Shown here piece after piece: positions 1-8,325 of a stretch of 64,000 nucleotides of DNA (positions within the stretch are counted from its first letter, which is position 1; every line of letters begins with the position of its first letter). Both the position numbers and the translations under genes were made by a program. The notes under the pieces were generated by a model that was not told the origin of the DNA, ran no database searches, and was given only the letters and a program-made list of their open reading frames with translations. The DNA comes from Dolichospermum sp. DET69 (lineage in GTDB: Bacteria; Cyanobacteriota; Cyanobacteriia; Cyanobacteriales; Nostocaceae): NCBI GenBank assembly GCA_017355425.1, contig CP070233.1:1777501-1841500 (forward strand). Direction: 5' to 3'.

Positions 1-681
1 AGAATACCTCCAATGAACAGATACTAAACTAAAAGATAAATTATCAAAAGGTATATGTTTTGAACCTTCAAGAAACAATCTTTGAAAAATCAGAAGAGTT
101 TCTTCGTCAAATTCTAGAGGCATTATTTGAGGATTATGAGTAATATAAAAACCAGATAATTTGAGAATATTAACAGTGGTTTTATTCTTTGTTTCACCCT
201 CAATAAACAGACAGTCATGTTGAACTTTATAAACAAAAATAGGTTCAAAAAACTCTTTTACTTGACTAAATTCATATTCAATTTTTTCTTCTTCAGTTTC
301 ATAAAAAATTTCATTTTCAATGAAACTCACATCAGTAGTTTGTTTAACGGGAATTTTGAGTTCAAATATTAAGGCTGTAAATATTCCTCCATTTAATTCT
401 TCTTCCTGTATTATTTCTCGTTCTGTTAATAACTGAGTTGTCGAACCAATGGTAACAAAGTATTTTTGTTTTTCAAATTCAAAATATGCCGTTCTGAATG
501 TCGGCAAAATTCTTTGTGTATCTTGAATTTTTAATTTCTGCAACCATTCTTTTTCACGTTCATTTGTTTTAATATATCGTATAGCATCAGCAAATATAGG
601 ACGCTCAATATTTTTATCTTCAACAAATTTAGCTAATACTTCAAATATATATTTATTAGCCTCTTTCATACTTCTGGACAT
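1..681 (-). CDS. Hypothetical protein, C-terminal end outside the window; partner of the DGQHR-like gene
   Basis: An open frame runs on the minus strand from an ATG at 681 to the window edge: 227 codons without a stop. The product begins MSRSMKEANKYIFEVLAKF and is soluble, charged and rich in Glu, Lys and Phe. It has no signal peptide or membrane segment, and I do not recognise a family. The start lies only 7 bp after the stop of the DGQHR-like gene on the same strand, so the two are almost certainly co-transcribed. Inference: it is the second gene of a two-gene unit, possibly a defence or DNA-modification-linked pair. No function should be assigned from this fragment. Confidence 0.7.
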   Translation of the reverse strand, partial: MSRSMKEANKYIFEVLAKFVEDKNIERPIFADAIRYIKTNEREKEWLQKLKIQDTQRILPTFRTAYFEFEKQKYFVTIGSTTQLLTEREIIQEEELNGGIFTALIFELKIPVKQTTDVSFIENEIFYETEEEKIEYEFSQVKEFFEPIFVYKVQHDCLFIEGETKNKTTVNILKLSGFYITHNPQIMPLEFDEETLLIFQRLFLEGSKHIPFDNLSFSLVSVHWRYS

Positions 682-688
682 AATAATA

Positions 689-1888
689 TTAGTAACTCCA
701 GCATGGATTCATATTTTCAACTTCAAAATTTTCATCAATTAGCACTTTAAAAGCTCCTCGAAAGAATTCTCTTTCATTAGATTTTGCTATTTTCTTGCTA
801 ACAACTTCATTCAAAGTATCAAAACACAAAAATTCTTCCATTTCGTTATGATTGAAACTTCCTAATTTTTCTAATAGCTTATCAGCATTTGTTTTTATAT
901 CCTGCCATTTTTGATTTTGCTTTTCTGGTGTATATTCATTTCCTGGTCTGCCTAATGTTGCCGAAGCTATAGCAGTTACAAAACCAACGCAGGCTGGTTG
1001 ATTACTAAATAAATCTTTACCTTGTTTAAAATTAAAATATTCTTCTGTATTTTCACTTTGATAGGATGCAATAGCATGGTCGAAAGCATTATCAAATTTA
1101 GATAAATAAGACATGACTTCATAAAAAATATTTGTAAAGTCCGCATTTGAGGTTGATTCTATAAAATCTAGTCTTGTAAATTCGTCCGCTAGTCTTTCTG
1201 GAAGATTAATTTTTTCGGTTCTAGCCCCGAATACCAGAAATAATTCAATTACATTATTGGCGTGAAATTGTCCAGGTTTAGTACGTCTTCCTTCATCATT
1301 AATTGTGATTATTTCTATATCTGGATATTTTTGCTGTATTTCTTTAATTATGACTTGAAATACGGTTTCGATTTGTCTTCTTAAATTCCAAGGAACTTGA
1401 CCTGTATTTAGTACCAACATTCGATAAGTTAAACTATTAATTTGTGAAGCAATCCAAAATTCTATCCGAATTTTACGAGTTGCAATTTCATAATTATCTT
1501 TTAATGCTTTATTAAATGCGTCATTTAAAGCTGTGGTTCTTTGCATACCATCTATAATAGATATATTATCTGATGGTATTTGGTAAACAAACTGCAAAAA
1601 CTCGTCTTTATATTCTATTGTTTCTATTGTTGTTAATTCTTTTGTAGAAACAATAGCCCCAATTACAATTGGAGGTAATACTGCTCCCAATGCTATATCT
1701 TTCTCCATCCTCTTACGAATACGAATTGCGGTTCTTGTTTTTAATGTATCTCTTTGTCCTTCTAAGCCTCCTTTTCTATTATGAAAGGCTTTTTGTACCA
1801 TATTCAGGTAATCTTCTACAGTGAATTGAACAATTACAGAGTAACAATTCACTCTTGTATCTTTAATAATATCTAGATTTTTTGTCAT
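689..1888 (-). CDS. DGQHR/ParB-fold domain protein (DndB-like superfamily)
   Basis: The product is 399 aa. Residues about 110-125 contain SIIDGMQRTTALNDAF, a variant of the DGQHR/DGQQR motif that marks ParB-nuclease-fold proteins such as DndB-like DGQHR proteins and DUF262 proteins. It is followed by VLNTGQVPWNLRRQIE, which resembles the conserved Asn/Gln segment after the motif in DGQHR proteins. No membrane segment is visible. The gene starts at an ATG directly beside a structured RNA element on the opposite strand and is followed after 7 bp by an unknown gene. Known for the family: association with DNA phosphorothioation, restriction and phage-defence loci. Inferred here: an NTP- or DNA-interacting defence-type protein. 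The exact subfamily is uncertain because the motif has Met where His/Gln is usual. Confidence 0.65.
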   Translation of the reverse strand: MTKNLDIIKDTRVNCYSVIVQFTVEDYLNMVQKAFHNRKGGLEGQRDTLKTRTAIRIRKRMEKDIALGAVLPPIVIGAIVSTKELTTIETIEYKDEFLQFVYQIPSDNISIIDGMQRTTALNDAFNKALKDNYEIATRKIRIEFWIASQINSLTYRMLVLNTGQVPWNLRRQIETVFQVIIKEIQQKYPDIEIITINDEGRRTKPGQFHANNVIELFLVFGARTEKINLPERLADEFTRLDFIESTSNADFTNIFYEVMSYLSKFDNAFDHAIASYQSENTEEYFNFKQGKDLFSNQPACVGFVTAIASATLGRPGNEYTPEKQNQKWQDIKTNADKLLEKLGSFNHNEMEEFLCFDTLNEVVSKKIAKSNEREFFRGAFKVLIDENFEVENMNPCWSY

Positions 1889-1889
1889 A

Positions 1890-2343
1890 AGAATACCCGG
1901 TAAGTGGAAAACTCAGCGGCTTGGCTCCCTGAGAGGGAAACGACACGAGCGGTTTTAACCGCTTTGAATCTTTTTTCATTACCGCCTTGGAGTTAAGAAA
2001 TTCGGGGTACTTTTGTGCTGTACTTTCAACGGGACAATTACCGATTCAAAATTCCCAACTCTGTACGCATAATGTGTTGCTCACAAAGAGCCTCCCTTTC
2101 GGGGTGATGTTAGCTGAATGCCTCCGGCACGCTGGCGCGAACGTCAATGTTTTAAGAGCTTTTTAGACTTGCAACACTGTTTCAGTGACTTTAAAACTGT
2201 TTAATTGCAAATGACAGAGCAGGGAACTAGCTACGCATCCCATGGTGTCGTGACTCAAAAAACGTAGTCAGTGAAGACTTAGACTGGTCAGTACAGCTTG
2301 TAATTTCTTACAAGCTCAGTCCCTTTAGGGCTGAGTTACTGAC
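1890..2343 (+). ncRNA. Structured RNA element, copy A (HEARO / IscB omega-RNA-like)
   Basis: This is one of three near-complete copies in the window; the others are 51555-51990 on the minus strand and 54396-54836 on the plus strand. Shared landmarks in order: a GGGAAACTCAG-type 5' segment, a GCGGTTTTAACCGC hairpin, ATTACCGCCTTGGAGTT, TGTACGCATAATGT, a CCTCCCTTTCGGGG hairpin, GACAGAGC, GTGTCGTGACTCAAA, GGTCAGTACAGC, and a 3' hairpin on CAGTCCCTTTAGGGCTG ending in ACTGAC. Peripheral stems differ between copies while the core is kept, as expected for an RNA. Copy A carries a repeat insertion near 2117-2150. No nuclease ORF is attached. Assignment to the HEARO/IscB omega-RNA class is from memory of its features and is tentative. 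Confidence 0.5.
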
Positions 2344-2357
2344 ACCATCTTCTATAA

Positions 2358-2588
2358 TTGAGGGCTATATGGCAATATCGTTTTTGGGAACATTTAATTA
2401 GAGATGAAATTGATTTTCAAAATCACGTTGAATATATTCATTATAATCCAGTAAAACATGGTTTGGTAACAGCACCAAAGGATTGGGAATATTCCAGTTT
2501 TCATCGCGCTGTGCGTCAAGGTATCTATGACATGATGTGGGGTGCGGTTGAGGAAATTATTTTTGATGATGATATTGGCAACGAGTAG
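2358..2588 (+). pseudogene. C-terminal fragment of a REP-associated tyrosine transposase (RAYT, IS200-like Y1 family)
   Basis: The frame encodes IWQYRFWEHLIRDEIDF, then HVEYIHYNPVKHGLV and DWEYSSFHR. This is the highly recognisable C-terminal half of RAYT/TnpA_REP proteins. The N-terminal half with the HUH metal site and most of the Y1 domain is absent; the frame starts about 15 bp after the end of the RNA element. The fragment is therefore not functional as a transposase. It is followed at once by a GTTGGGTT palindromic repeat of the kind that RAYTs are known to be associated with. Either the RNA element inserted into or beside the RAYT gene, or the 5' part was deleted. Confidence 0.8.
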
Positions 2589-2660
2589 GTTGGGTTGAAT
2601 GAAATGAAACCCAACATTATAATACCGATTGGTGGTGTTGGGTTTCGTTCTTCAACCAAA
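2586..2660. repeat. REP-like palindromic repeat, left copy flanking the DUF262 gene
   Basis: The stretch contains TTGGGTTGAATGAAATGAAACCCAA, a palindrome with a GAATGAAAT loop. It continues into AATACCGATTGGTGGTGTTGGGTTTCGTTCTTCAACC. The last roughly 40 bp recur as a direct repeat at 4458-4497, on the other side of the DUF262 gene. Related GTTGGGTT/AACCCAAC pieces occur at 21674-21702 and 23108-23124. Confidence 0.7.
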
Positions 2661-2674
2661 TCTACAACTAGAAA

Positions 2675-4342
2675 TTATGTACAATCATCATCTAAAGTCA
2701 CCAAAGCAGATATTGGTATATCGAACCATAAATCCAACGATGTTAATAGTTCCGTATTTTCATCTTGGATTAATGTGTTTGCAAAAGTAACAAGTAATTT
2801 TGCTCTTTCATTTATGAAAGCATTGAAATTATCCTCAAAGGTATTTGAAGGGCATAAAGCACTGTCTAAAATATATTCTAATGACTTTTCTTTTGGCATC
2901 AACTTGACATATTGTGACGGTTTTTTAGCTGATATTTTTTTATTTTCAGAACTATTCAAAAAACAAAAATTAGCTAGGCAATTAATAAGACTATCCTCGA
3001 ATTTTAGTTTTAGATATGCCTTTGGATAAATATGATGAAATTCTGTTCTGTTATATTTTTGTAAGACTTTATCTAGGTCAATATTTTGTCCTGATAAAAA
3101 AGATTTCGGATTATTATTAGCAAGTAATAAAACAAAGGTTTTAGTGTTAATGTTATCAGAACGAAATCGGTTATTTATAAAGAAATCTTTATCTATCTGA
3201 CACTCAATTTCTCCAAAACTGTTATCTTCGCCATTTTTTAGTTTGATGATTTCTTCAATATCATGTATAATAACCTTTTTAGCTTGAATACTATATCTAT
3301 TAGTAAAACAAGACCTCCAAAACCATTTCTTTATTTGATTATATACTTTACCATCATACGAAATTTCTTTTCCATCATGTTCAGCAAAATAAGCCGACAA
3401 AGGAATTATAAGTCCAGGATATGGAAGGTTTTTTAAAGACGCAATTTTTAACTGTCTTTTCATAAAATCAATTGCACCAAAAATTCCATTTCTAACTGTT
3501 GGAAAAGCTGCTCTTATTTCTTGTCCACTTAACTCTAATAAACTTTCTGGAGTAGTTTCTTTTTTAAGAATAGCTGCTGTACATTTTAATATTAAATCAC
3601 AATCTTCCCCTACTTCAGAAAAACCAAACTCTTCTAATTCTTCTTTCAAAGTTCTGAAATTTTCTAATAAGTCAAAATCTTCATTCCATGTCCAGGCAGA
3701 AAGTAGTTGAAGTGTATCAAGTTTTGTCCCAAAACGATTAACACGCTCAAAAACAATAGCAACAATAGGTCTATCTTCTGTTTTTAATATCTGTGCGAGA
3801 ATGGAGACTTGTTTAAATATGTCACAAAGTTTATCTAATCTTATAATTTGTTCTTGAGTAAATTGTTCTGTAGCACTTCTGTATTTTACAGTGTCAAACA
3901 ATACATTTAGAGGAAAGTGTTTTCCTGCTATCACTTCCTTATCACGTAATGCGTAAAATTGACTTTCTTGAACATCTTCTCTTGCATCTAAATCAAAATA
4001 TATTCCAGTCCAGTCATTTTCTTGTGTTGAATTTAACTTTGTCTGAAATACTGAAAAAATAGATGTAAGTCTTTGCTGACCATCTAAAACATAATCTATA
4101 GGGTAATCTTCCTTCGGGTTTGGAAGATCAAAAGCTCCAAGTTTTCTTTCAGTTGCAAGTTTAGAGTTTGTTCTCCAGAATAATAAAGAACCAAATGGGT
4201 ATTTTTTATAAATACTGTCCATTAAATATGCTACCTGATCCATATCCCATACAAAACCACGCTGGAAAGCTGGGATTCTAATGCTACCATTACTTACTAA
4301 TTCCAAAAGTTCACTGATAAAATAAGGTTCATATTTCATCAT
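2675..4342 (-). CDS. DUF262 / DUF1524 (GmrSD-like) protein, probable type IV restriction or defence enzyme
   Basis: The product is 555 aa. The N-terminal DUF262 domain (about residues 5-230) has IRIPAFQRGFVW, the partner motif IYKKYPFGSLLFW and VLDGQQRLTSIFSVF, the ParB-fold NTP-binding/nuclease signature. The C-terminal part (about 430-510) has TEFHHIYPKAYL followed by LANFCFLNSSENKKISAKKPSQY, the His-rich HNH-like pattern of DUF1524. This order is that of GmrS-GmrD fusions, known to cleave modified phage DNA. Inferred role: defence against modified DNA; substrate unknown. The gene is monocistronic in this window, lies between REP-like direct repeats, and shares its strand and neighbourhood with the DGQHR-like pair. 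Length and both motif sets look complete. Confidence 0.8.
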   Translation of the reverse strand: MMKYEPYFISELLELVSNGSIRIPAFQRGFVWDMDQVAYLMDSIYKKYPFGSLLFWRTNSKLATERKLGAFDLPNPKEDYPIDYVLDGQQRLTSIFSVFQTKLNSTQENDWTGIYFDLDAREDVQESQFYALRDKEVIAGKHFPLNVLFDTVKYRSATEQFTQEQIIRLDKLCDIFKQVSILAQILKTEDRPIVAIVFERVNRFGTKLDTLQLLSAWTWNEDFDLLENFRTLKEELEEFGFSEVGEDCDLILKCTAAILKKETTPESLLELSGQEIRAAFPTVRNGIFGAIDFMKRQLKIASLKNLPYPGLIIPLSAYFAEHDGKEISYDGKVYNQIKKWFWRSCFTNRYSIQAKKVIIHDIEEIIKLKNGEDNSFGEIECQIDKDFFINNRFRSDNINTKTFVLLLANNNPKSFLSGQNIDLDKVLQKYNRTEFHHIYPKAYLKLKFEDSLINCLANFCFLNSSENKKISAKKPSQYVKLMPKEKSLEYILDSALCPSNTFEDNFNAFINERAKLLVTFANTLIQDENTELLTSLDLWFDIPISALVTLDDDCT

Positions 4343-4457
4343 AAGGTTATGTTAGGGGTTAAGACTTATTGTTTACAGATAAAAATGTATCATATATTGA
4401 TTAAAAAATTCCCGTATCTTATATACATAGATCGTTAAACCCAAGATTAACCCCAAA

Positions 4458-4503
4458 ATACCAATAAGCGTTGTTGGGTTTCGTTCTTCAACCCAACCTA
4501 CGA
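4458..4503. repeat. REP-like repeat, right copy flanking the DUF262 gene
   Basis: The sequence contains AATACCAATAAGCG followed by TTGTTGGGTTTCGTTCTTCA and ACCCAACCTACG. It is in the same orientation as, and about 85-90% identical over 40 bp to, the copy at 2621-2660. It lies just upstream of ileS; an apparent upstream extension of the ileS frame reads through it but is not a real coding start. Confidence 0.7.
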
Positions 4504-4551
4504 TTTATAATTGATCGGATAACCTGCAAACCTACATTTAGGCATGAGATT

Positions 4552-7500
4552 GTGACCGAAACTGGAAAATACAAAGATACCGTCAACTTACCCAAGACTA
4601 ACTTCGATATGCGGGCAAACGCAATCAAGCGCGAACCCGAAATCCAAAAATTCTGGGAAGAAAACAACATTTATTCTCAACTGGCTGAAAACAACCCCGG
4701 CGAATTATTTATACTGCACGATGGACCCCCCTATGCTAACGGTCAATTGCATATTGGTCATGCCTTAAATAAGATTCTCAAAGATATTATTAACCGCTAC
4801 CAATTGCTAAAAGGTCGTAAAGTTCATTACGTTCCAGGGTGGGATTGTCACGGATTACCCATTGAGTTGAAAGTTCTGCAAAACATGAAACAAGCAGAAC
4901 GGCAAAATCTCACACCTTTGCAATTGCGTCAAAAAGCGAAAGAGTTCGCGTTGAAAACCGTAGACGAACAACGAGAAAGCTTTAAACGCTATGGGATTTG
5001 GGGTGATTGGGAAAATCCTTATTTAACCTTAAAACCAGAATACGAAGCCGCGCAAATTGGCGTATTTGGGGAAATGTTCCTCAAAGGTTATATTTATCGC
5101 GGTTTGAAGCCTGTGCATTGGAGTCCTAGTTCTAAAACCGCTTTAGCAGAAGCTGAGTTAGAATATCCTGAAGGTCACGTTTCTCGTAGTATTTACGCCA
5201 CTTTTCCGGTTATTAAGCTTGCCGAAGGGTTGAAATCTGTTTTAGAGCCATTTATGCCTGATTTGGGCGTAGCTGTGTGGACTACTACTCCCTGGACTAT
5301 TCCCGGTAATTTGGCTGTGGCTGTGAATGGTGCGTTGGAGTATGCGGTTGTGGAAGTAAGACCCCACCCCCTAACCCCCTCCCCGCAAGCGAGGAGGGGG
5401 GATAAGAAAGAGGAAGTTGCTTCAACCTCAGAAGCAGGAAATGAAGAATTTACCTCCCCCTCTCTGCTCGCGGAGAGGGGGACTGAGGGGGTGAGGTTTC
5501 GATATCTCATCGTTGCGGCTGAGTTGGTGGAAGGTTTAGCTGCTAAGTTGAATATGCAGTTAACGGTAAAGGCTAAATTTTCTGGTCAGGATTTGGAACA
5601 TACTACTTACCGTCATCCTCTTTTTGACCGTGAAAGTCCGGTGGTGATTGGTGGTGATTATATCACTACTGAGTCGGGGACTGGTTTGGTGCATACTGCT
5701 CCTGGTCATGGTCAAGAAGACTATATTGTTGGTCAGCGTTACGGTTTACCGATTCTTGCCCCTGTTGATGATAGTGGGAATTTTACGGATGAGGCTGGTA
5801 AATTTTCTGGCTTGAATGTTTTGGGTGATGGGAATCAAGCGATTATTGATGCTTTGCATGAAGCTGGTTCTCTGTTGAAGGAGGAGGCTTATCCTCACAA
5901 GTATCCTTATGATTGGAGAACGAAGAAACCGACGATTTTCCGCGCTACTGAACAATGGTTTGCTTCTGTGGCTGGTTTTCGGGAGGAGGCTTTAAAGGCT
6001 ATTTCATCTGTGCGTTGGATTCCGGCACAAGGTGAAAACCGCATCACGCCTATGGTAACAGAAAGATCCGATTGGTGTATCTCTCGTCAGCGTTCTTGGG
6101 GTGTGCCTATTCCTGTGTTTTATGATGAAGCCACTGGGGAAGTTTTGCTGAATGCGGACATTATTAACCACGTTCAAGCTATCATTGCCGAAAAGGGTTC
6201 TGATGCTTGGTGGGAGTTGTCGGTTGCGGAGTTGTTACCGGAAGCTTACCGCAATAATGGCAAAACTTACCGCCGCAGTACAGATACAATGGATGTGTGG
6301 TTTGATTCTGGTTCTTCTTGGGCAGCGGTAGCCAAGCAAAGACCGGAGTTATGCTATCCTGCTGATATGTATTTGGAAGGTTCTGATCAACATCGCGGCT
6401 GGTTTCAATCTTCTTTGTTGACAAGTGTGGCGGTTAATGGTATTGCCCCTTATAAAACTGTACTAACTCATGGTTTCGTCTTGGATGAAAATGGCCGCAA
6501 AATGAGTAAGTCGGTGGGAAATGTGGTAGATCCTCAATTGATGATTCAAGGTGGGACTAACCAAAAACAACAACCTGCTTATGGTGCTGATGTTTTGCGG
6601 TTGTGGGTTTCTTCGGTTGATTATTCTGGTGATGTCCGGTTGGGTGGTAACATCATCAAGCAATTAGCTGATGTAAGAAATAAGATTCGCAACACAGCAC
6701 GGTTTTTATTGGGTAGTTTGCATGATTTTGATCCTCAGAAGGATGCTGTAGCTTTTGATGATTTGCCAGATTTGGATAAGTATATGCTGCACCGCATTCG
6801 TGAGGTGTTTAATGAGGTGACGGAAGCTTTTGATAGTTTCCAGTTTTTCCGCTTTTTCCAAACTGTGCAGAATTTCTGTGTGGTGGATTTGTCGAATTTC
6901 TATTTAGACGTAGCCAAAGATAGATTGTATATCAGTTCTGCTGATAGTTTCCGTCGTCGGAGTTGTCAAACTGTTTTGCAAATTGCTTTGGAGAATTTAG
7001 CCAGAGCGATCGCCCCAGTTTTGTGTCATACTGCGGAAGATATCTGGCAATTTATCCCCTACGAAACTGCTCATAAATCAGTTTTTCAAGCTGGTTGGGT
7101 GCAACTTGAGGATAAATGGGAAAATCCCGAATTAGCGGAATTTTGGAAAACACTGCGACGGATTCGCGGTGATGTTAATAAGGTTTTAGAACAAGCGCGG
7201 ACAGAAAAACTGATTGGTTCTTCCTTAGAAGCTATCGCTTTAATTTATCTCAGTGATGAAAAATTACGCGCTGCTATCGAATCGTTAAATGTTAACGGGA
7301 ATGGGATTAATGAATTACGCTATTTATTCCTAACTTCTGAAGTGGAATTATTAGATAATCCGGACGCATTAAAAGGATTAAAAACTTTGCGGGTTCAAGG
7401 TGAAGATAATTGGGATATTGGGGTAATAAATGCAGCCGAGCAAACCCATAACGGTATATCTTACACCAAATGCGATCGCTGTTGGAATTATTCTACCCAT

Positions 7501-7569
7501 GTTGGTGAATCAGCAGAACATCCATTGTTGTGTGAACGTTGTATTCCTGCTTTAGCTGGGGAATTCTAA
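4552..7569 (+). CDS. ileS: Isoleucyl-tRNA synthetase
   Basis: The product charges tRNA-Ile with isoleucine in the cytoplasm. It has the class I HIGH signature (PPYANGQLHIGHALNK, about residue 60), the CP1 editing-domain segment VWTTTPWTIPGN (about 244-255), the KMSKS loop (GRKMSKSVGN) and a C-terminal zinc ribbon (CDRCWNYS...CERC). I chose the GTG at 4552 (MTETGKYKDTVNLPKT), where cyanobacterial IleRS proteins normally begin; the frame is open upstream only through a repeat. The product is 1005 aa, longer than usual. The excess is explained by a 48-aa in-frame insertion at about residues 270-317 that looks like an intergenic repeat. All catalytic motifs are intact, so the enzyme is probably functional. 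Confidence 0.95.
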   Translation: MTETGKYKDTVNLPKTNFDMRANAIKREPEIQKFWEENNIYSQLAENNPGELFILHDGPPYANGQLHIGHALNKILKDIINRYQLLKGRKVHYVPGWDCHGLPIELKVLQNMKQAERQNLTPLQLRQKAKEFALKTVDEQRESFKRYGIWGDWENPYLTLKPEYEAAQIGVFGEMFLKGYIYRGLKPVHWSPSSKTALAEAELEYPEGHVSRSIYATFPVIKLAEGLKSVLEPFMPDLGVAVWTTTPWTIPGNLAVAVNGALEYAVVEVRPHPLTPSPQARRGDKKEEVASTSEAGNEEFTSPSLLAERGTEGVRFRYLIVAAELVEGLAAKLNMQLTVKAKFSGQDLEHTTYRHPLFDRESPVVIGGDYITTESGTGLVHTAPGHGQEDYIVGQRYGLPILAPVDDSGNFTDEAGKFSGLNVLGDGNQAIIDALHEAGSLLKEEAYPHKYPYDWRTKKPTIFRATEQWFASVAGFREEALKAISSVRWIPAQGENRITPMVTERSDWCISRQRSWGVPIPVFYDEATGEVLLNADIINHVQAIIAEKGSDAWWELSVAELLPEAYRNNGKTYRRSTDTMDVWFDSGSSWAAVAKQRPELCYPADMYLEGSDQHRGWFQSSLLTSVAVNGIAPYKTVLTHGFVLDENGRKMSKSVGNVVDPQLMIQGGTNQKQQPAYGADVLRLWVSSVDYSGDVRLGGNIIKQLADVRNKIRNTARFLLGSLHDFDPQKDAVAFDDLPDLDKYMLHRIREVFNEVTEAFDSFQFFRFFQTVQNFCVVDLSNFYLDVAKDRLYISSADSFRRRSCQTVLQIALENLARAIAPVLCHTAEDIWQFIPYETAHKSVFQAGWVQLEDKWENPELAEFWKTLRRIRGDVNKVLEQARTEKLIGSSLEAIALIYLSDEKLRAAIESLNVNGNGINELRYLFLTSEVELLDNPDALKGLKTLRVQGEDNWDIGVINAAEQTHNGISYTKCDRCWNYSTHVGESAEHPLLCERCIPALAGEF
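5359..5502 (+). repeat. In-frame palindromic repeat inserted in the ileS editing domain
   Basis: The 144 bp begin ACCCCACCCCCTAACCCCCT and end GACTGAGGGGGTGAGGTTTC, imperfect inverted ends. Internal hairpins pair CCCGCAAGCGAGGAGGGGG-type and CTCTGCTCGCGGAGAG-type segments. It encodes RPHPLTPSPQARRGDKKE...LLAERGTEGVRF, low-complexity sequence that is absent where family members go directly from EYAVVEV to YLIVAAELVE. The length is a multiple of three with no stop, so the gene stays open. Confidence 0.8.
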
Positions 7570-7594
7570 TGGCAAATCACAGCGGTTTCCTCTG

Positions 7595-7954
7595 TTATGA
7601 GGCATAATCCAATTTTCTGGCTATCTGACTGATCAGCTTTGCCTTTAAAAAAGTGGGCCTCATAACACCGGGAAGTGCTGTATAATTCGTGGAGACGTTA
7701 TATAAAACGTCTCTATTCCACTTTATCTCTAGTTGAACTTGTAGAGGATTAGGCCTTGGTAAGTTAGAAAGACGGAGATGATGTTTTGGTGAGGCGATTT
7801 TTTTAGCCTGGGTTGCTAAAATAGGTTCTGGTACAGCAAGACGATGTTGCGTTAATACTGGCATTTCTTGCCAACAACTCCGGCAAAACCAGTAATTCTC
7901 AGCACCACGGATATGGTGTAAAAGGGAGTCGGAACAGCAAGGACAAAGAGGCAT
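7595..7954 (-). CDS. Small zinc-ribbon protein conserved in cyanobacteria
   Basis: The product is 119 aa. The N-terminus has two Cys pairs, CPCC and CRSC (MPLCPCCSDSLL...WFCRSCWQEMP), spaced as in a zinc ribbon. The rest is basic and without recognisable domain. It is convergent with ileS with only 25 bp between stop codons. The function is unknown; the ribbon suggests nucleic-acid or protein binding. I recall similar short zinc-ribbon proteins in other filamentous cyanobacteria, but cannot name a family. Confidence 0.7.
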   Translation of the reverse strand: MPLCPCCSDSLLHHIRGAENYWFCRSCWQEMPVLTQHRLAVPEPILATQAKKIASPKHHLRLSNLPRPNPLQVQLEIKWNRDVLYNVSTNYTALPGVMRPTFLKAKLISQIARKLDYAS

Positions 7955-8325
7955 AATAGTTTCAATCCTGTTACTAAAAGTGGTTGGCTCATTACCATAG
8001 TTATGTAATGAATTGAGGGTAATTGAAATCTGTTATGTATATTTTTTAAGTTTAACTCCCAAATATAAAGAAGTTGTGAAGACACTTACAGGAAAATATA
8101 TTACGTAATATTTCGCTATCTTACCTCTACATTTTTTTTGCACAATTTTCAACAATTCAAAATTCAAAAATTCAAGACGGTATCAGAGTTAAAAAAATAT
8201 TGTTCCTGATTTCTCGATATATATCTTCACAAAGTCTGCTTTTTTCCAAAAAATAGGTTAAAAAAGAGAAATCCAGAAAAAGGTTCTGAATTAAATAACA
8301 GTAGATATTTAAGGAATTTCAGAAT
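7955..8325. other. Intergenic region between the zinc-ribbon gene and ppsA
   Basis: This AT-rich stretch holds the divergent upstream regions of both genes. Before ppsA it has AAGGAA about 11 bp upstream of the ATG, a good ribosome binding site. I see no RNA gene or repeat, only a short duplicated AATTCAAAATTCAAAAATTCAAG tract near 8153-8176. No reliable promoter can be called. Confidence 0.5.

Noticed and set aside
1890-2343. Group II intron or CRISPR tracrRNA as explanation of the repeated structured RNA
   Set aside because: There is no GTGYG start, no domain V/VI-like 3' end, no reverse transcriptase, and no cas genes or repeat-spacer arrays anywhere in the window.
2595-3029. 144-codon frame on the plus strand
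   Set aside because: It begins in the REP-like repeat and runs antisense to the C-terminal part of the DUF262 gene; Ser/Phe-rich shadow.
4471-4551. 27-codon upstream extension of ileS
   Set aside because: It encodes repeat sequence (LGFVLQPNLRF); homologous IleRS proteins start at the position of the GTG at 4552.
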